Shown piece after piece: positions 16,396 to 26,281 of a stretch of DNA of 64,000 nucleotides. Position 1 is the stretch's first letter; each line of letters starts with the position of its first letter. Where the stretch lies: assembly GCA_036504595.1 (NCBI GenBank), contig DASXUX010000108.1, positions 1-64,000 on the forward strand. Reading direction: 5' to 3'. Both the position numbers and the translations under genes were made by a program. This DNA comes from DASXUX01 sp036504595. Lineage in GTDB: Bacteria > Planctomycetota > SZUA-567 > H5-PLA8. The notes under the pieces are model-generated. The model did no database searches and was not told the origin of the DNA. It saw only the letters and a list, made by a program, of their open reading frames with translations.

Positions 16396-17571
16396 ATGGC
16401 TTCCAGCATCGTTGACCCGAATCACCCGACGCTCACGCATCGCGAGCGCTTCCGCCGGCAGATGCACTTCCAATCCATCGACCGCGGCGTGCACTGGGAG
16501 TTCGGTTATCTCGGCGAAACCATCGAACGCTGGCACAAAGAAGGCCTCCCCGCCGAAATCACGGCTGGCGAAGGCCCCGGTTCGGTCGAAGCGTACTTCG
16601 GCGTGGAACCCGCGCGCGGCCTGCCGGTGATGATGGGACTTCACCCGCCATTCGGTGATCAGCCCAAGATCATCGAGCAGCAGAAGGACCGCCGCGTCGT
16701 CGAGTATCCCAACGGCCTTGTCTGCGAAGAAAAGACCGAAGGCATCCACACCATCCCCCGCTACATCAAGTTCCCGATCGCCAACCGCGACGACTGGAAG
16801 CGCTTCAAGGAGCGCCTCGATCCGCGGCACCCCGATCGAAAGAAAGCAGACTGGAAAAAAGTCGCTGCAGAACTGAACCATGTGGACGAACCCGTCGGCG
16901 TCTGGTTCGGCAGTTTCCTGGGCTGGCCGCGCGACTGGATCGGCTTCGAACAGCTTGGGTACTTGGTTTACGACGATCGCGATCTGGTCGAAGAAATCGT
17001 CGAGACGCTCACGGTTCTCTTCTGCAGCCAACTTGAAGCGGCGCTGAGCGAAGTGCAGGTCGATTACGCCGCCGGTTGGGAAGACATCTGCTTCCGCAGC
17101 GGCCCGCTGATCAGTCCCACCATGTTCAACGAAATCGTGATCCCGCGCGTCAAGCGTGTCACGGAGGTCATCCGCCGGCACGGCTGCGACGTGATCTGGA
17201 CCGATTGCGACGGCGATATCCGCCGCCTGGTGCCGCTGTGGCTGGACGCCGGCCTCAACTGCATGTTCCCGTTGGAAGTCCACCCCGGCAGCGACCCGGT
17301 GTGGATGCGCAAGGAATACGGCAAGCGCGTCCTCCTGCGCGGCGGCATCGCGAAGTACGAACTGGCTAAATCGCGCGCCGACATCATTGCGGAACTCAAG
17401 CGCGTGGAGAAAGTCTTCGAGGAAGGCGGCTTCATCCCGCATGGCGACCACCGTATTCCCGAAGACGTGCCCTACGACAACTACAAGTACTACGTCCGGG
17501 AAAAGCTGACCATGATGGGCTGGAAGAAGGGCGACCTCTCCGCGATCTGGCCGCTACTGAATTTGAAGTAG
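16396..17571 (+). CDS. Uroporphyrinogen decarboxylase-like protein
   Basis: A 391-residue soluble protein of the UroD/corrinoid methyltransferase (MtaA/MtbA-like) superfamily. It starts HRERFRRQMHFQSIDR, where classical UroD has its RP-x-W-x-MRQAGR region, and carries a conserved middle (GWEDICFRSGPLISPTMF) and FPLEVHPGSDP near residue 295. Such paralogues, found beside sugar-metabolism genes in PVC bacteria, probably act as methyltransferases or unknown decarboxylases rather than in haem synthesis. ATG follows CGGAGGTAACGC. A second paralogue is at 39.3 kb. Confidence 0.75.
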   Translation: MASSIVDPNHPTLTHRERFRRQMHFQSIDRGVHWEFGYLGETIERWHKEGLPAEITAGEGPGSVEAYFGVEPARGLPVMMGLHPPFGDQPKIIEQQKDRRVVEYPNGLVCEEKTEGIHTIPRYIKFPIANRDDWKRFKERLDPRHPDRKKADWKKVAAELNHVDEPVGVWFGSFLGWPRDWIGFEQLGYLVYDDRDLVEEIVETLTVLFCSQLEAALSEVQVDYAAGWEDICFRSGPLISPTMFNEIVIPRVKRVTEVIRRHGCDVIWTDCDGDIRRLVPLWLDAGLNCMFPLEVHPGSDPVWMRKEYGKRVLLRGGIAKYELAKSRADIIAELKRVEKVFEEGGFIPHGDHRIPEDVPYDNYKYYVREKLTMMGWKKGDLSAIWPLLNLK

Positions 17572-17657
17572 GTAGAAGGGCGAAGTGCTGAGTGCTGGGT
17601 CGCAGGCGACGCGGGGTGCCGCAGTGTTGCTCTGCTGCGGTATGGAGTTCTGGGCGT

Positions 17658-20600
17658 ATGGGTGATTCCTTCAGTTACGATGTTTTCCTCAGCCACAGTT
17701 CGAAGGACAAGCCCGTGGTGCGCGCGCTTGCGGAGCGGCTCCGGCAGGATGGGCTGAAGGTGTGGCTGGATGAATGGGAGATCAAGCCTGGCGACAGCAT
17801 CCCGGCGAAGATCGAAGAGGGGCTGGAGCGTTCGCGCGTGCTGGCGTTGTGCATGTCGGCGAATGCGTTCGGTTCGGACTGGACGCAGTTGGAATCCGGC
17901 ACGTTCCGATTTCGCGACCCGCTGAACAAGGAGCGGCGGTTCATTCCGCTGCGGCTGGACGACGCCCCCATCAAAGGCTCGCTGGCGCAATTCCTTTACA
18001 TCAACTGGCTCCCGAAGGACCGCGAAAAGGAGTATGCGAAACTCCTTGAAGCCTGCCGCCCGCCAGAGAAGTCGGCGGTGGATGCAGGAGTCGCAGACAA
18101 GCACGTTTCAGAAAAGACCATCCAACTCGACCACAAACCCGGCAAGGGGCCGGAGAACGGTATAAATGCCTACGCATTCAGTCCGGATGGAAAGCGGGTC
18201 CTAACCGGCGGAAATGACAAGAAAGTGCGGCTTTGGAACCTAGAGACCGGACTCTGCCTTCTCGTGCTCGATGGACACACCGACATTGTCTGGACCGTGG
18301 TGTGGAGCGCCGATCAACAACGTGCCCTTTCCGGGTCATTCGATCAAACAGTTCGGATATGGGATTTGGATGCCGGGCACTGCCTTCGTGTGCTCAGAGG
18401 TCACACTCACAATGTCACAGGCGTGGTTTGGAGCATCGACCATCGCCGCGCCCTCTCGAGCTCCGACGACAAGACCGTGCGTTTGTGGGACACGGAGACG
18501 GGCGATTGCTTAGAGAAATTCGAAGGACATGAGGGTGGCGTCAATTGCGTGGCGTGGAGTGTCAATCAACTCCAAGCCCTCTCAGGAGCCGATGACGGCA
18601 CGCTACGACTGTGGGACGTGCAGACTGGGCGCTGTCTGCGCGTGCTTGAGGGCCACAAGGCCCGTGTCTGGAATTTGACATGTAGCACTACGGAATACGT
18701 TATCTCCGGCGGAGCAGACAAAACCGTCCGACTGTGGGAGATCGAGGAGGGGCGCTGCTTGCGCGTGCTTCAAGGCCATACGGATGACTTGAGGAGCGTG
18801 GCGTGGCGTATGGACAAACGCTATGCGATCTCCGGCGGTGATGACAAGACCGTGCGGCTGTGGGACGCGGAAACAGGGCGTTGTTTGCGCGTAATGGAGG
18901 GGCATACCGGCGCAGTTCGCAGCGTGGTTTGGAGCGCAGATGAACGCCGCGTCTTCTCCGGCGACGATAGCGGCGGCATCCGGGTGTGGGATCTGTCGGA
19001 ATTTGTCACCGAGGCGCAAGCACCGAAAGTCACCGTGCCCGCCGCGCCACTCGCGCCGGAACAGGTCCAATATACGAACGCCAAAGTCCTCCTCGTCGGC
19101 GAAAGCGGCGTGGGCAAGACGGGGCTCTCCAATTATCTCGCCCGCAGCGTAAAGGTCGAGGATGACAAACCACTGGCCTCTACGGACGGAGCCTGGGCGA
19201 CTCACTGGCCGTTGCGGCACGACAATAAGAAAGCCGGCGTGGAGCGCGAAATCTGGCTATGGGATTTTGCGGGGCAGGTGGATTATCGGCTGGTGCATCA
19301 ACTCTATATGGATGATACGGCGGCGGCGGTGCTGGTTTTCAATCCACAGAACGAGAACCCTTTCGAGGGGCTGGGGCATTGGGACCGCGACCTCCAGAAG
19401 GCGGCGCGGAAACCGTTTGCCAAGCTACTTGCCGCCGGTCGTAGCGATCGCGGCGGACTCGTGGTCAGTGCCGCGAGCATGAAAAAGTTCATGAAGGAAC
19501 GCGGCTTCCTCGACCCGCTGCATGAGACGAGCGCGAAGACCGGAAAAGGATGCGACGAACTCCGCGAAGCCATCGTACAGGCCGTTGACTGGAAGAGCAT
19601 TCCGGAGACGACATCGCCAGCGCTCTACCACCGGTTGAAGCAGGAAATCTTGAACCTGCGAGACAGTAGCCTGCTCCTGATCCGGCTGGCCGAACTGAAG
19701 CAGCGGATGGAGATGACGCTGCGCGACACGAACTTCGAGCCAGCGGAGCTGGAGGCCGTGGTGACCCTGCTGGCCGGACCGGGCATGATCAAACGGCTGG
19801 ACTTCGGCGGATTCATCCTGCTGCGGCCAGAAGTGCTCAGCCGCTACGCCGCCGCCGTCGTGCGGAAGGTGCGGAAGCATCCGCAGGAGTTGGGGTGCAT
19901 CCGCGAGGACGAATTGCTGGCGGGGGATCTGGATTACCAGGATTTCAAACGCCTGCCGCGCGAGGACGAGGCGGTGGTGTTGCGCGCGCTGCTTGAAGCC
20001 TTCGTCAGCCGGGCGTGGTGTCTGCGCCAGCCTTGCGATGGCTCGGCGATGCTTACGTTTCCGAGCTACTTCCGGCGCGAGCGCAAAGAGCAGCCGAGTC
20101 ACCCTAGCGTGCTGGTGACGTATCGCTTCGAGGGTCCGGCGGACGACATTTACGCAACGTTGGTGGTGCGACTGCATCACACCGTGGCGTTCGAGACCAC
20201 GGAACTCTGGAGATCGGCGGCGGATTTCAAGACGCAGACGGGAGCCAGGCTGGGATTCACGCTGATGCGGGAAAGCGAAGGCACGTCGCTGCTGGAAGTC
20301 TACTTCGAGCCGGGCGTGGACGAGAACTCCCAGGTGTTGTTCCTGCGTTACGTGCATGAGCACTTGATGCAGCACGCGCAGAATGTGGTTCGCCTGCGCC
20401 ATTACTGCTGTGGCAACAAGAACTGCGACGCCTGTGGGCAGGCTTTTGGTGATCAGGCAAAGATCGCCAAGGCGCTGGCTCCCGGCGGCAAGGGAAAAGT
20501 GTTCTGTGCGGATTGCGGCAAGCCGATCCTGCTGCGTGATGTGATCGAGGAAAAGTTCGAGTCGCCGGCAGTGAAGGAGCAGGTGCGCGTCATGCAAAGT

Positions 20601-21071
20601 GAAGCGCAGGTGGTGCTGGACAACGAGAGCCGCGAATTGATGGCGGTACACCACGCGGGATTCATCGTGGCTGAAGCCGGGCAGATTTATCGCGGTTACA
20701 CAAACAGCGATCACGGGATTGACGGCGAGATCGAGTTCAAGGACGACCAAGGCCGCGCGTCGGGGAGGCGGCTCTACATGCAGCTCAAGTCGGGCGACTC
20801 CTATCTTACAAGACGCGAGCGCGATGGTGCCGAAGTCTTCCAGATCAAGAACCCGCGCTGGGCTGATTACTGGCAGCAGCAGGCTTACGCTGTCATGCTG
20901 GTGATCCGCACGTCGGATGGCGAAATCCGCTGGATGGATGTGAGCGCCTATCTGAAACGCGAAAGCGCCGGCGGAAAAACGGTGAAACAAATCGTCTTCA
21001 AGGGCGAGCGGTTCGACGTGATGAGCGTGCAGAATTGGCGGAAGAAGGTCTTGGCGCGCGGCCCGTCATAA
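17658..21071 (+). CDS. TIR-WD40-GTPase-zinc ribbon-DUF4365 multidomain protein, candidate conflict system
   Basis: A 1137-residue single-gene system; start ATG 17658, because family likeness begins at YDVFLSHSSKDK. Domains in order: TIR (about 5-135) with GLKVWLDEWEIKPGDS and SDWTQLESG, the latter containing the probable catalytic Glu of TIR NADases; one seven-bladed WD40 propeller (about 165-450), seven WD-type blade ends such as KTVRLWDTETG; a Roc/Ras-like GTPase (about 475-645) with P-loop GESGVGKT near 481, WDFAGQ near 535, a degenerate G4 and TSAKTGKG; a winged-helix COR-like region; a zinc ribbon (about 915-955, CCGNKNCDACG and FCADCG); and DUF4365 (about 990-1137) with HGIDGEIEF and YMQLKSG, a PD-(D/E)xK nuclease-like core. 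This suggests sensing by WD40, GTPase switching and two toxic effectors. Cytoplasmic. Known for families; the combined role is inference. Confidence 0.85.
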   Translation: MGDSFSYDVFLSHSSKDKPVVRALAERLRQDGLKVWLDEWEIKPGDSIPAKIEEGLERSRVLALCMSANAFGSDWTQLESGTFRFRDPLNKERRFIPLRLDDAPIKGSLAQFLYINWLPKDREKEYAKLLEACRPPEKSAVDAGVADKHVSEKTIQLDHKPGKGPENGINAYAFSPDGKRVLTGGNDKKVRLWNLETGLCLLVLDGHTDIVWTVVWSADQQRALSGSFDQTVRIWDLDAGHCLRVLRGHTHNVTGVVWSIDHRRALSSSDDKTVRLWDTETGDCLEKFEGHEGGVNCVAWSVNQLQALSGADDGTLRLWDVQTGRCLRVLEGHKARVWNLTCSTTEYVISGGADKTVRLWEIEEGRCLRVLQGHTDDLRSVAWRMDKRYAISGGDDKTVRLWDAETGRCLRVMEGHTGAVRSVVWSADERRVFSGDDSGGIRVWDLSEFVTEAQAPKVTVPAAPLAPEQVQYTNAKVLLVGESGVGKTGLSNYLARSVKVEDDKPLASTDGAWATHWPLRHDNKKAGVEREIWLWDFAGQVDYRLVHQLYMDDTAAAVLVFNPQNENPFEGLGHWDRDLQKAARKPFAKLLAAGRSDRGGLVVSAASMKKFMKERGFLDPLHETSAKTGKGCDELREAIVQAVDWKSIPETTSPALYHRLKQEILNLRDSSLLLIRLAELKQRMEMTLRDTNFEPAELEAVVTLLAGPGMIKRLDFGGFILLRPEVLSRYAAAVVRKVRKHPQELGCIREDELLAGDLDYQDFKRLPREDEAVVLRALLEAFVSRAWCLRQPCDGSAMLTFPSYFRRERKEQPSHPSVLVTYRFEGPADDIYATLVVRLHHTVAFETTELWRSAADFKTQTGARLGFTLMRESEGTSLLEVYFEPGVDENSQVLFLRYVHEHLMQHAQNVVRLRHYCCGNKNCDACGQAFGDQAKIAKALAPGGKGKVFCADCGKPILLRDVIEEKFESPAVKEQVRVMQSEAQVVLDNESRELMAVHHAGFIVAEAGQIYRGYTNSDHGIDGEIEFKDDQGRASGRRLYMQLKSGDSYLTRRERDGAEVFQIKNPRWADYWQQQAYAVMLVIRTSDGEIRWMDVSAYLKRESAGGKTVKQIVFKGERFDVMSVQNWRKKVLARGPS

Positions 21072-21702
21072 ACACCGGTGATGCCGCGCTTAATTGTTTT
21101 TGCAAATATTTACCAAACAGTATGCAACAAAATGACGGCTGAAACGTCATATACGTGAGGGCGAGGTTGGAAACTCTACCTTGGCGCAAGCGTTCTTTGA
21201 CAATTGATGGACTTAGGGTCTGCACATGTGCACTTTTATACAGGCACCGGACGAATACGCCATAATGTGCGGCTTTGGACGGAATGAGCGCGTACTTTTT
21301 GCGCCCCTGAAGTCGGGGCGTTGATCGCCACATGTGCATTTTTTTACAGAAGACGATAGGCGGGCGGCAACGGATAATGGTCACGTTTGCTACCTGAAAT
21401 CACCACACGTGCAGTTTTTTACAGCGAGACGCCCGTAATGCGGGAGCACACGTGCAGCCTTGGACAGGAGAACACGCGGGAGAAGCGGGCGGGATGGCAG
21501 GCGCGGTGCCTGCCCCACATGTGCACTTTTTTACAGGCAGGTGAGTGAAAGGCACGGGCAAGGACGCCCGTGGTACGGTGCACAGGCGCGTCTCTGGACG
21601 GAAGCGGCTGAATCATCGGTCTGCAAACAGAAGAGGCGCAGACCGATGGCACCCAACGCACACGTGCACTTTTTTACAGGCTTGACGAGGGCGATTTGCG
21701 TG
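21072..21702. other. Convergent intergenic region holding a repeat array
   Basis: No gene is visible in these 630 bases between the stop of the TIR protein and the stop of the VWA-like protein. The part from 21221 to 21681 is a repeat array described separately; 21072-21220 is AT-richer and otherwise featureless. Confidence 0.6.
21221..21681 (-). repeat. Array of eight short CACAYGTGCA-type repeats
   Basis: Two related repeat types occur. Type A, CACAYGTGCACTTTTTTACA, is at about 21221, 21329, 21403, 21515 and 21660. Type B has the same left half but ends CTTTGGAC or CCTTGGACAG, at about 21265, 21447 and 21577. The left half is palindromic (TGCACATGTGCA at 21221). Repeats are separated by 20-60 bases of unrelated sequence. 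Spacing is uneven (44, 64, 74, 44, 68, 62, 83). Related type B copies, reversed, lie at 46.3 kb. Confidence 0.75.
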
Positions 21703-24700
21703 CTATTGGGGCCCGGTGGCCTTGGCTCGCCCAAGGACGTACCAGGCTAGGCCGAGCGCCAACAGTACCCCGGCGCCGATCGCCGCGTACAGTCCCCATG
21801 AAAACCGCTCGACGGCCACCAGAGCGAACGTCGCGCGGTTCGTCATGGGTTTGCCATCGGGGCCGACGGGACCGACAACGGTCAATTCCAACGTGTGCGA
21901 GCCTGTCGTGGAAAGTGTCGTAGACGTCGCATGATCTGGCAGCGGCTGGCCATCCAGACGCCAGGATGCGCTCAGGATGGGGCCTGTCGATTGCATTTCC
22001 AGATTGAACGGAACGCCCCGATAGAGCACGCTCGGAAACGGCTTGGCCGCGGCCTTCAGTTCATCGGCCACGACGTCCGTGTTAAGAACCAGCTTGCATG
22101 CTTTTCCGGCAGTCCCCGTCACCGCCGCGTTGACAACCTGTCGTCCCAGCGAGCTGAAGGTGTGAGTGACCGGATTGCGGCCTGCGACCGTAACGGGTTC
22201 GCGCTCGTCTCCAAACGTCCATGTGACGCTGCCGACGTCCTGTTCAGTGCTCACCGCGAAGAGTGCCGGGGTGTTCCACTGGATGCGCGAGCCATCCGTG
22301 GAACCGGCCGCGGCGCAGGCTATCTCCGCCTTCAGTTCGCCATAGGACACGGTGTATGGCCGCTGCTCAACCACTGGCCCCGCGGCCTTAAGCGATTCAG
22401 GCAGAATGGCCTCGACTTTTGCGAGAATGTCCAGCTCTCCTGGAACACCCGCAAAGGTGTGCTTCAGTCGTGAAACGCGCCTGTCACCTTCGGTCGTAAC
22501 CGGAACCAGGGTGGGACCGAGCAGCGGCTTTGCGTCCTCTGCTTTTGGTTTTGGATCCTGAGCAATGGCGTTCGCCGCGTCCGCCCGCACTTGTGGAACA
22601 ATCGTCCATGCGACCTGATCCATGTTGGAGCCGTCGATCTCAGCTTCGAAGGCAATCTCCTGCCCAAACACCAACGGTTCACACATTTCGGGGCTGACGA
22701 TGCGAATGGCGCGCACAGGCGGCGGGAAGTGAAGCGTCTGCGCGTCCGTTGGCGGGGTTCCCGTCGCCCCTTCAGCCAACACCCCCGTCAGCCTGACCGT
22801 AGCCTCGGCGCCTCCAGCGATTTCAGTAAACGTGTGCTCCAGCAATGCACGCCGCTGGGCGCCGTCTTTTTGAACCTCAGTTGTCTTATTGAGCAGCACC
22901 TTCTTGTCAGGTCCTTCGACAGTCCAGGCAACTTTTGCAACGTCCTCGCCAACGACATCCGCCCTAAAGCTGACATTGTGGTCAAAGAGCAGCGCTGCAT
23001 CGAGCTCGGGCTTGAGCAGGCGGAGGGCTCGGCCATCGGCGCTGGCCCGAAAAGAAGTCTTGTGCGGCAACGTCTCGACATTAATCCAGTCATTGGTCAA
23101 TGGCAGAGCCGTGACTTCCACTTCGGTCACACCCCAAGCTTTGTCAAACGCGTACTCGATCGTCGACAACCGCTTGTTCATTTCCTCCATGATGGGTTTC
23201 TCCACCGCGGCCAGTGGCGTCGCCGATCCCTTCGCACTGAAGATCCACTTCACGGCACGAATCGGCCCGGCCAACTCTGCTCCAAACAGGATCTTTTCGC
23301 CACAGGTGAACGTCTTCCCCGCCGGCGGGATCACGATGGTCGCAGCGGGCTTGGGTAGCACATCAACACTGATCTCCTTGGACAATACCGAAGTCTGCTG
23401 GGAACTGCCAACCACACGCACGTGATGCCTGCCCAAGGACTGGAACGCGAAGGCGCACTCGTTTGGCTTGCCGGGCACGCTGGGCACTTCGTCGCCATCG
23501 ATCAGCCATCTGAAATTCGCAGCGCCCCCGGTCCCTGAGCACGTCAGCGTCGTGCTGCGGTTAGCGAACGCCAATCCAGCCGGACGGTTGACAGTCGCGG
23601 TAATGGCCTCGATCTTCAGCGTCAGCTTCTTCGTTACTTTGCCAAGGTCGCCGGCGTCTATTGTGCAAGTGACATCGACATCGCCGGCTTTGTCGAACGA
23701 ATGGCGAATCCGGGCGCCTTCAACCGTCTGTTCGCCAAACTGCCAGAGAACGGCGGCCGTACGCAGCGTGCTGACCTCAAATAGGACGGGGAAGTTCGCC
23801 GGCAACACTGAGCCAGTCCGAGGAACGATGTCGGCGTCGGCGACATCGAAGGTGCTCTTCTGAAACAAAACCGGTATTTCGCGTTTCCCGACGAACTGCA
23901 AGCTGGACACTTTCGGATAAGTGATGCGCAGCGTGCCTTGGTATTCCGTCTCCGCGTCCAGTTTGTCCCCGCCCACGTCCAGGGTGACTTCCCCGCCTGT
24001 AGTGTCCAGGGGGCATACCCCGGTGATCTTGGTTGGCGACAACGGCGACGGGGTTCCGGAGCCTGGCACGAACTCCAGCGCAGCAGCCATCGCGGTTTTC
24101 GGGCAGCTTCGGCGCAACTCCTTCTGCCACAACTCCGGGATGCCCAGCGCCAGCGTCAGCGTCTGCTTGGGCGCCTTTTTGGGAGAAGGCAGCCTGAGAA
24201 CCGTCGGGGAAACGTCAACATCGACAAAACGTAAAATGCCGCCGCCCGGAGCAGGAATCCGGTTCATCTGAATAACCAGGCCTGAGTTTTCTTTCTGAAG
24301 TTCGGCCGTCTTGGACTCGATCGAGGACTTGTTCCAGGTTTTCGAATGTGTGTCATCAGCGTCCGCAAAGACGTTCACACAAACGTTGTGAATGCCGCGA
24401 TCGCGCCACATTCGCCCAGCCTGCTCCAGAGCTTTGCCCCAGGCGTCGTACAGCGCGGCCCCCTCTTTTGTTGGCGCCGGATAGTCAACGACGAAGTCGC
24501 AAATCAACTCACGTTCCGAAGCATCCAGCAATGTGAATTCCTGGGTTTCTTCGACCTTGTCCGAATACACAGCGACCGTGATGATCGAATTCAGCTTGCA
24601 GTTCTGCACGAACTCAGAAACGCGCTGCTGAAGTTCTCCCCAGCGCGTGCTGCGGCCGCCGGCGGGCGTATTCATCGATTTCGAGTGACAGAGAACCAGC

Positions 24701-24813
24701 AGGTAGGCTGCCTGAGGCTGTGGCTGGTCCTCGCAGTACGCCAGACGCTGCAACGGCATCAGCGCCCCCAGCAACATCGGCAGAAGCATCCATCGAGATG
24801 ACATTCGCATCAT
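21703..24813 (-). CDS. Secreted VWA-like / PKD-type membrane-anchored protein
   Basis: About 1036 residues from the ATG pair at 24810/24813 (AAAGAAGTT upstream). A signal peptide (about 1-28) leads to a von Willebrand A-like domain (about 35-190: YLLVLCHSKSM, VCVNVFADADDTHS). The MIDAS position that is normally D-x-S-x-S reads C-x-S-x-S, so metal binding may be lost. The rest is a chain of Ig/PKD-like modules (VLWQFGEQTVEGARIRHSF, VTWTFGDEREPV, FRWLIDGDEVPS), ending in one membrane helix (WGLYAAIGAGVLLALGLAWY) and a short basic tail. It would project from the inner membrane into the periplasm. Function unknown; perhaps adhesion or scaffold. Confidence 0.7.
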   Translation of the reverse strand: MMRMSSRWMLLPMLLGALMPLQRLAYCEDQPQPQAAYLLVLCHSKSMNTPAGGRSTRWGELQQRVSEFVQNCKLNSIITVAVYSDKVEETQEFTLLDASERELICDFVVDYPAPTKEGAALYDAWGKALEQAGRMWRDRGIHNVCVNVFADADDTHSKTWNKSSIESKTAELQKENSGLVIQMNRIPAPGGGILRFVDVDVSPTVLRLPSPKKAPKQTLTLALGIPELWQKELRRSCPKTAMAAALEFVPGSGTPSPLSPTKITGVCPLDTTGGEVTLDVGGDKLDAETEYQGTLRITYPKVSSLQFVGKREIPVLFQKSTFDVADADIVPRTGSVLPANFPVLFEVSTLRTAAVLWQFGEQTVEGARIRHSFDKAGDVDVTCTIDAGDLGKVTKKLTLKIEAITATVNRPAGLAFANRSTTLTCSGTGGAANFRWLIDGDEVPSVPGKPNECAFAFQSLGRHHVRVVGSSQQTSVLSKEISVDVLPKPAATIVIPPAGKTFTCGEKILFGAELAGPIRAVKWIFSAKGSATPLAAVEKPIMEEMNKRLSTIEYAFDKAWGVTEVEVTALPLTNDWINVETLPHKTSFRASADGRALRLLKPELDAALLFDHNVSFRADVVGEDVAKVAWTVEGPDKKVLLNKTTEVQKDGAQRRALLEHTFTEIAGGAEATVRLTGVLAEGATGTPPTDAQTLHFPPPVRAIRIVSPEMCEPLVFGQEIAFEAEIDGSNMDQVAWTIVPQVRADAANAIAQDPKPKAEDAKPLLGPTLVPVTTEGDRRVSRLKHTFAGVPGELDILAKVEAILPESLKAAGPVVEQRPYTVSYGELKAEIACAAAGSTDGSRIQWNTPALFAVSTEQDVGSVTWTFGDEREPVTVAGRNPVTHTFSSLGRQVVNAAVTGTAGKACKLVLNTDVVADELKAAAKPFPSVLYRGVPFNLEMQSTGPILSASWRLDGQPLPDHATSTTLSTTGSHTLELTVVGPVGPDGKPMTNRATFALVAVERFSWGLYAAIGAGVLLALGLAWYVLGRAKATGPQ

Positions 24814-24893
24814 AACTTCTTTGCCCTCGGCACGTTGCAACACAGATAGCCGATTGCACAGAAAATTACAAGACGCGAGTGCCTTCTACTGCG

Positions 24894-26231
24894 CTATCTT
24901 CTCTCTGCGGAAGCGGCGTGTTCCGCCCCGGTGCGTTGAGCCCCTGCTTCCGGAGCGATATCGTCCGGCAATGGTTTGCCTTTGGTCTCTGGAGCAAACC
25001 AGATCACGATCATGCCGACGACGTACACGAGCGTGATCATGGAACCCGTGCGCGCGTAATCGCCGCCGTAGAATTTCGTCAGGCTGCCCGCATACAGCGC
25101 CCCGACAGCCGCCAGAATGCGTCCAGCATTGAAACTGATCCCCTGCCCTGTTGCGCGCACACGTGTCGGGAACAATTCCGGCAAGTACAGCGGCAACCAG
25201 CCATAGAACGCGGCTGTCGTCGCACCCACCAACCCGATCACGACCAGCAACAGGGTGCTGTGCTCTTGAAAACCGCGGTATAGCCAGCCGCACAGCACAA
25301 GCGACAACAAACACAGTCCGAAATACGCCATGCGCCGCCCGGTCCAAGCGCCGACCAGCGGCCCAATGAGACAGCCGACGATCGCGCCGATCGCACAGAT
25401 GAGCTGCGCGACAGCCTTGGGGTCTGCGCCCTGCAGTGCCGCGGCCCCGCCTTGACCTTGCAGGTGCGCCAGTTTATCGACCCAGGAGGGAATCGTCTGC
25501 ACCGAACCCCACGTCCCGATGAGCGCGACGCCGGCAAACGTGATCCCGAACAAAGTACGTTTCAACAGGGGTGGTGAAAGCACCTCTCGGAGCGGATGAA
25601 CAGTCCGCTTCTTGACCGATTCCTTCCAGCGTTCGGACTCCGGCACGCACAGGCTGATGAACAACGTCAGCACGGCTGGAGCGGCACCGGCGAGCATCAC
25701 CCACCGCCAGGAATCCGGCTGAACCGGATGGATCAATGCCGCCACACCAACCGAGGCGAAACCCACGTTGGAGGCCGCGCCAATGACGCCGGCCAGCACC
25801 GGACGTAAATGTTCCGGCCAGCACTCCACGACCAAAGCCACGCCCAGCGCCCACTCCCCGCCCATGCCCAGCGCGGCGACAAAGCGCATCGCGCCAAACT
25901 GCCACGGCTCGCTCGCCAGGTAGCACAGACCGGTAAAAATCGAGTAGGTCAGGATGCTCAGCGTCATCGACCGTACGCGGCCGATGCGGTCCCCCAGCCA
26001 TCCGAAAAGCAACCCGCCGCACGCGGCGCCAATGAGAAACAGCGCCGTGATTCGCCCGATCCACAGCCCAATCAATGCATCGTCGGCCGCCTGGAGATGC
26101 ATCAGATCTTGAAGCGCCGGCCGCGCGACCAGCGGAAAGATGCCCATCTCCAGGCCGTCAAACATCCAGCCCAGAAACGCGGCCGCCAGGACGAACCAGC
26201 GGGTACGCGCATCACTTGCGGGATTGGTCAT
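24894..26231 (-). CDS. MFS transporter (sugar/organic acid:proton symporter type)
   Basis: A 445-residue protein with 12 predicted membrane helices. MFS signatures: FDGLEMGIFPLVARP in helix 1, GWLGDRIGRVRSMT between helices 2 and 3, GMGGEWALGVALVVE in helix 4, and PELFPTRVRATGQG in the C-terminal half. The F-D-x-x-E/D and G-x-G-G-E-W/F patterns suit the sialic-acid/lactate/aromatic-acid porters (NanT/JEN-like). The substrate is not predictable. It is the second of two tandem MFS genes, 50 bp after the larger one, with a 7-bp tandem repeat between. Confidence 0.85.
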   Translation of the reverse strand: MTNPASDARTRWFVLAAAFLGWMFDGLEMGIFPLVARPALQDLMHLQAADDALIGLWIGRITALFLIGAACGGLLFGWLGDRIGRVRSMTLSILTYSIFTGLCYLASEPWQFGAMRFVAALGMGGEWALGVALVVECWPEHLRPVLAGVIGAASNVGFASVGVAALIHPVQPDSWRWVMLAGAAPAVLTLFISLCVPESERWKESVKKRTVHPLREVLSPPLLKRTLFGITFAGVALIGTWGSVQTIPSWVDKLAHLQGQGGAAALQGADPKAVAQLICAIGAIVGCLIGPLVGAWTGRRMAYFGLCLLSLVLCGWLYRGFQEHSTLLLVVIGLVGATTAAFYGWLPLYLPELFPTRVRATGQGISFNAGRILAAVGALYAGSLTKFYGGDYARTGSMITLVYVVGMIVIWFAPETKGKPLPDDIAPEAGAQRTGAEHAASAERR

Positions 26232-26251
26232 GTACGGCTGACCTCACGATT

Positions 26252-26279
26252 CACCAAGCACCACTCACCAAGCACCAAC
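26252..26279. repeat. Heptamer tandem repeat (CACCAAG)n
   Basis: Four phased 7-bp units (CACCAAG, CACCACT, CACCAAG, CACCAAC) directly behind the stop of the large MFS gene. On the coding strand the unit reads TTGGTGC/TTGGTGA, the same words found in the same place behind the genes ending at 40416 and 53443. Confidence 0.8.
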
Positions 26280-26281
26280 TC

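Noticed and set aside
16396..17571. Haem-pathway UroD (hemE)
   Set aside because: The N-terminal UroD substrate motif is not conserved and the neighbours are not haem genes.
21221..21681. CRISPR array
   Set aside because: Repeats are short and of two types, spacing is irregular (44-83 bp), and no cas genes are present.
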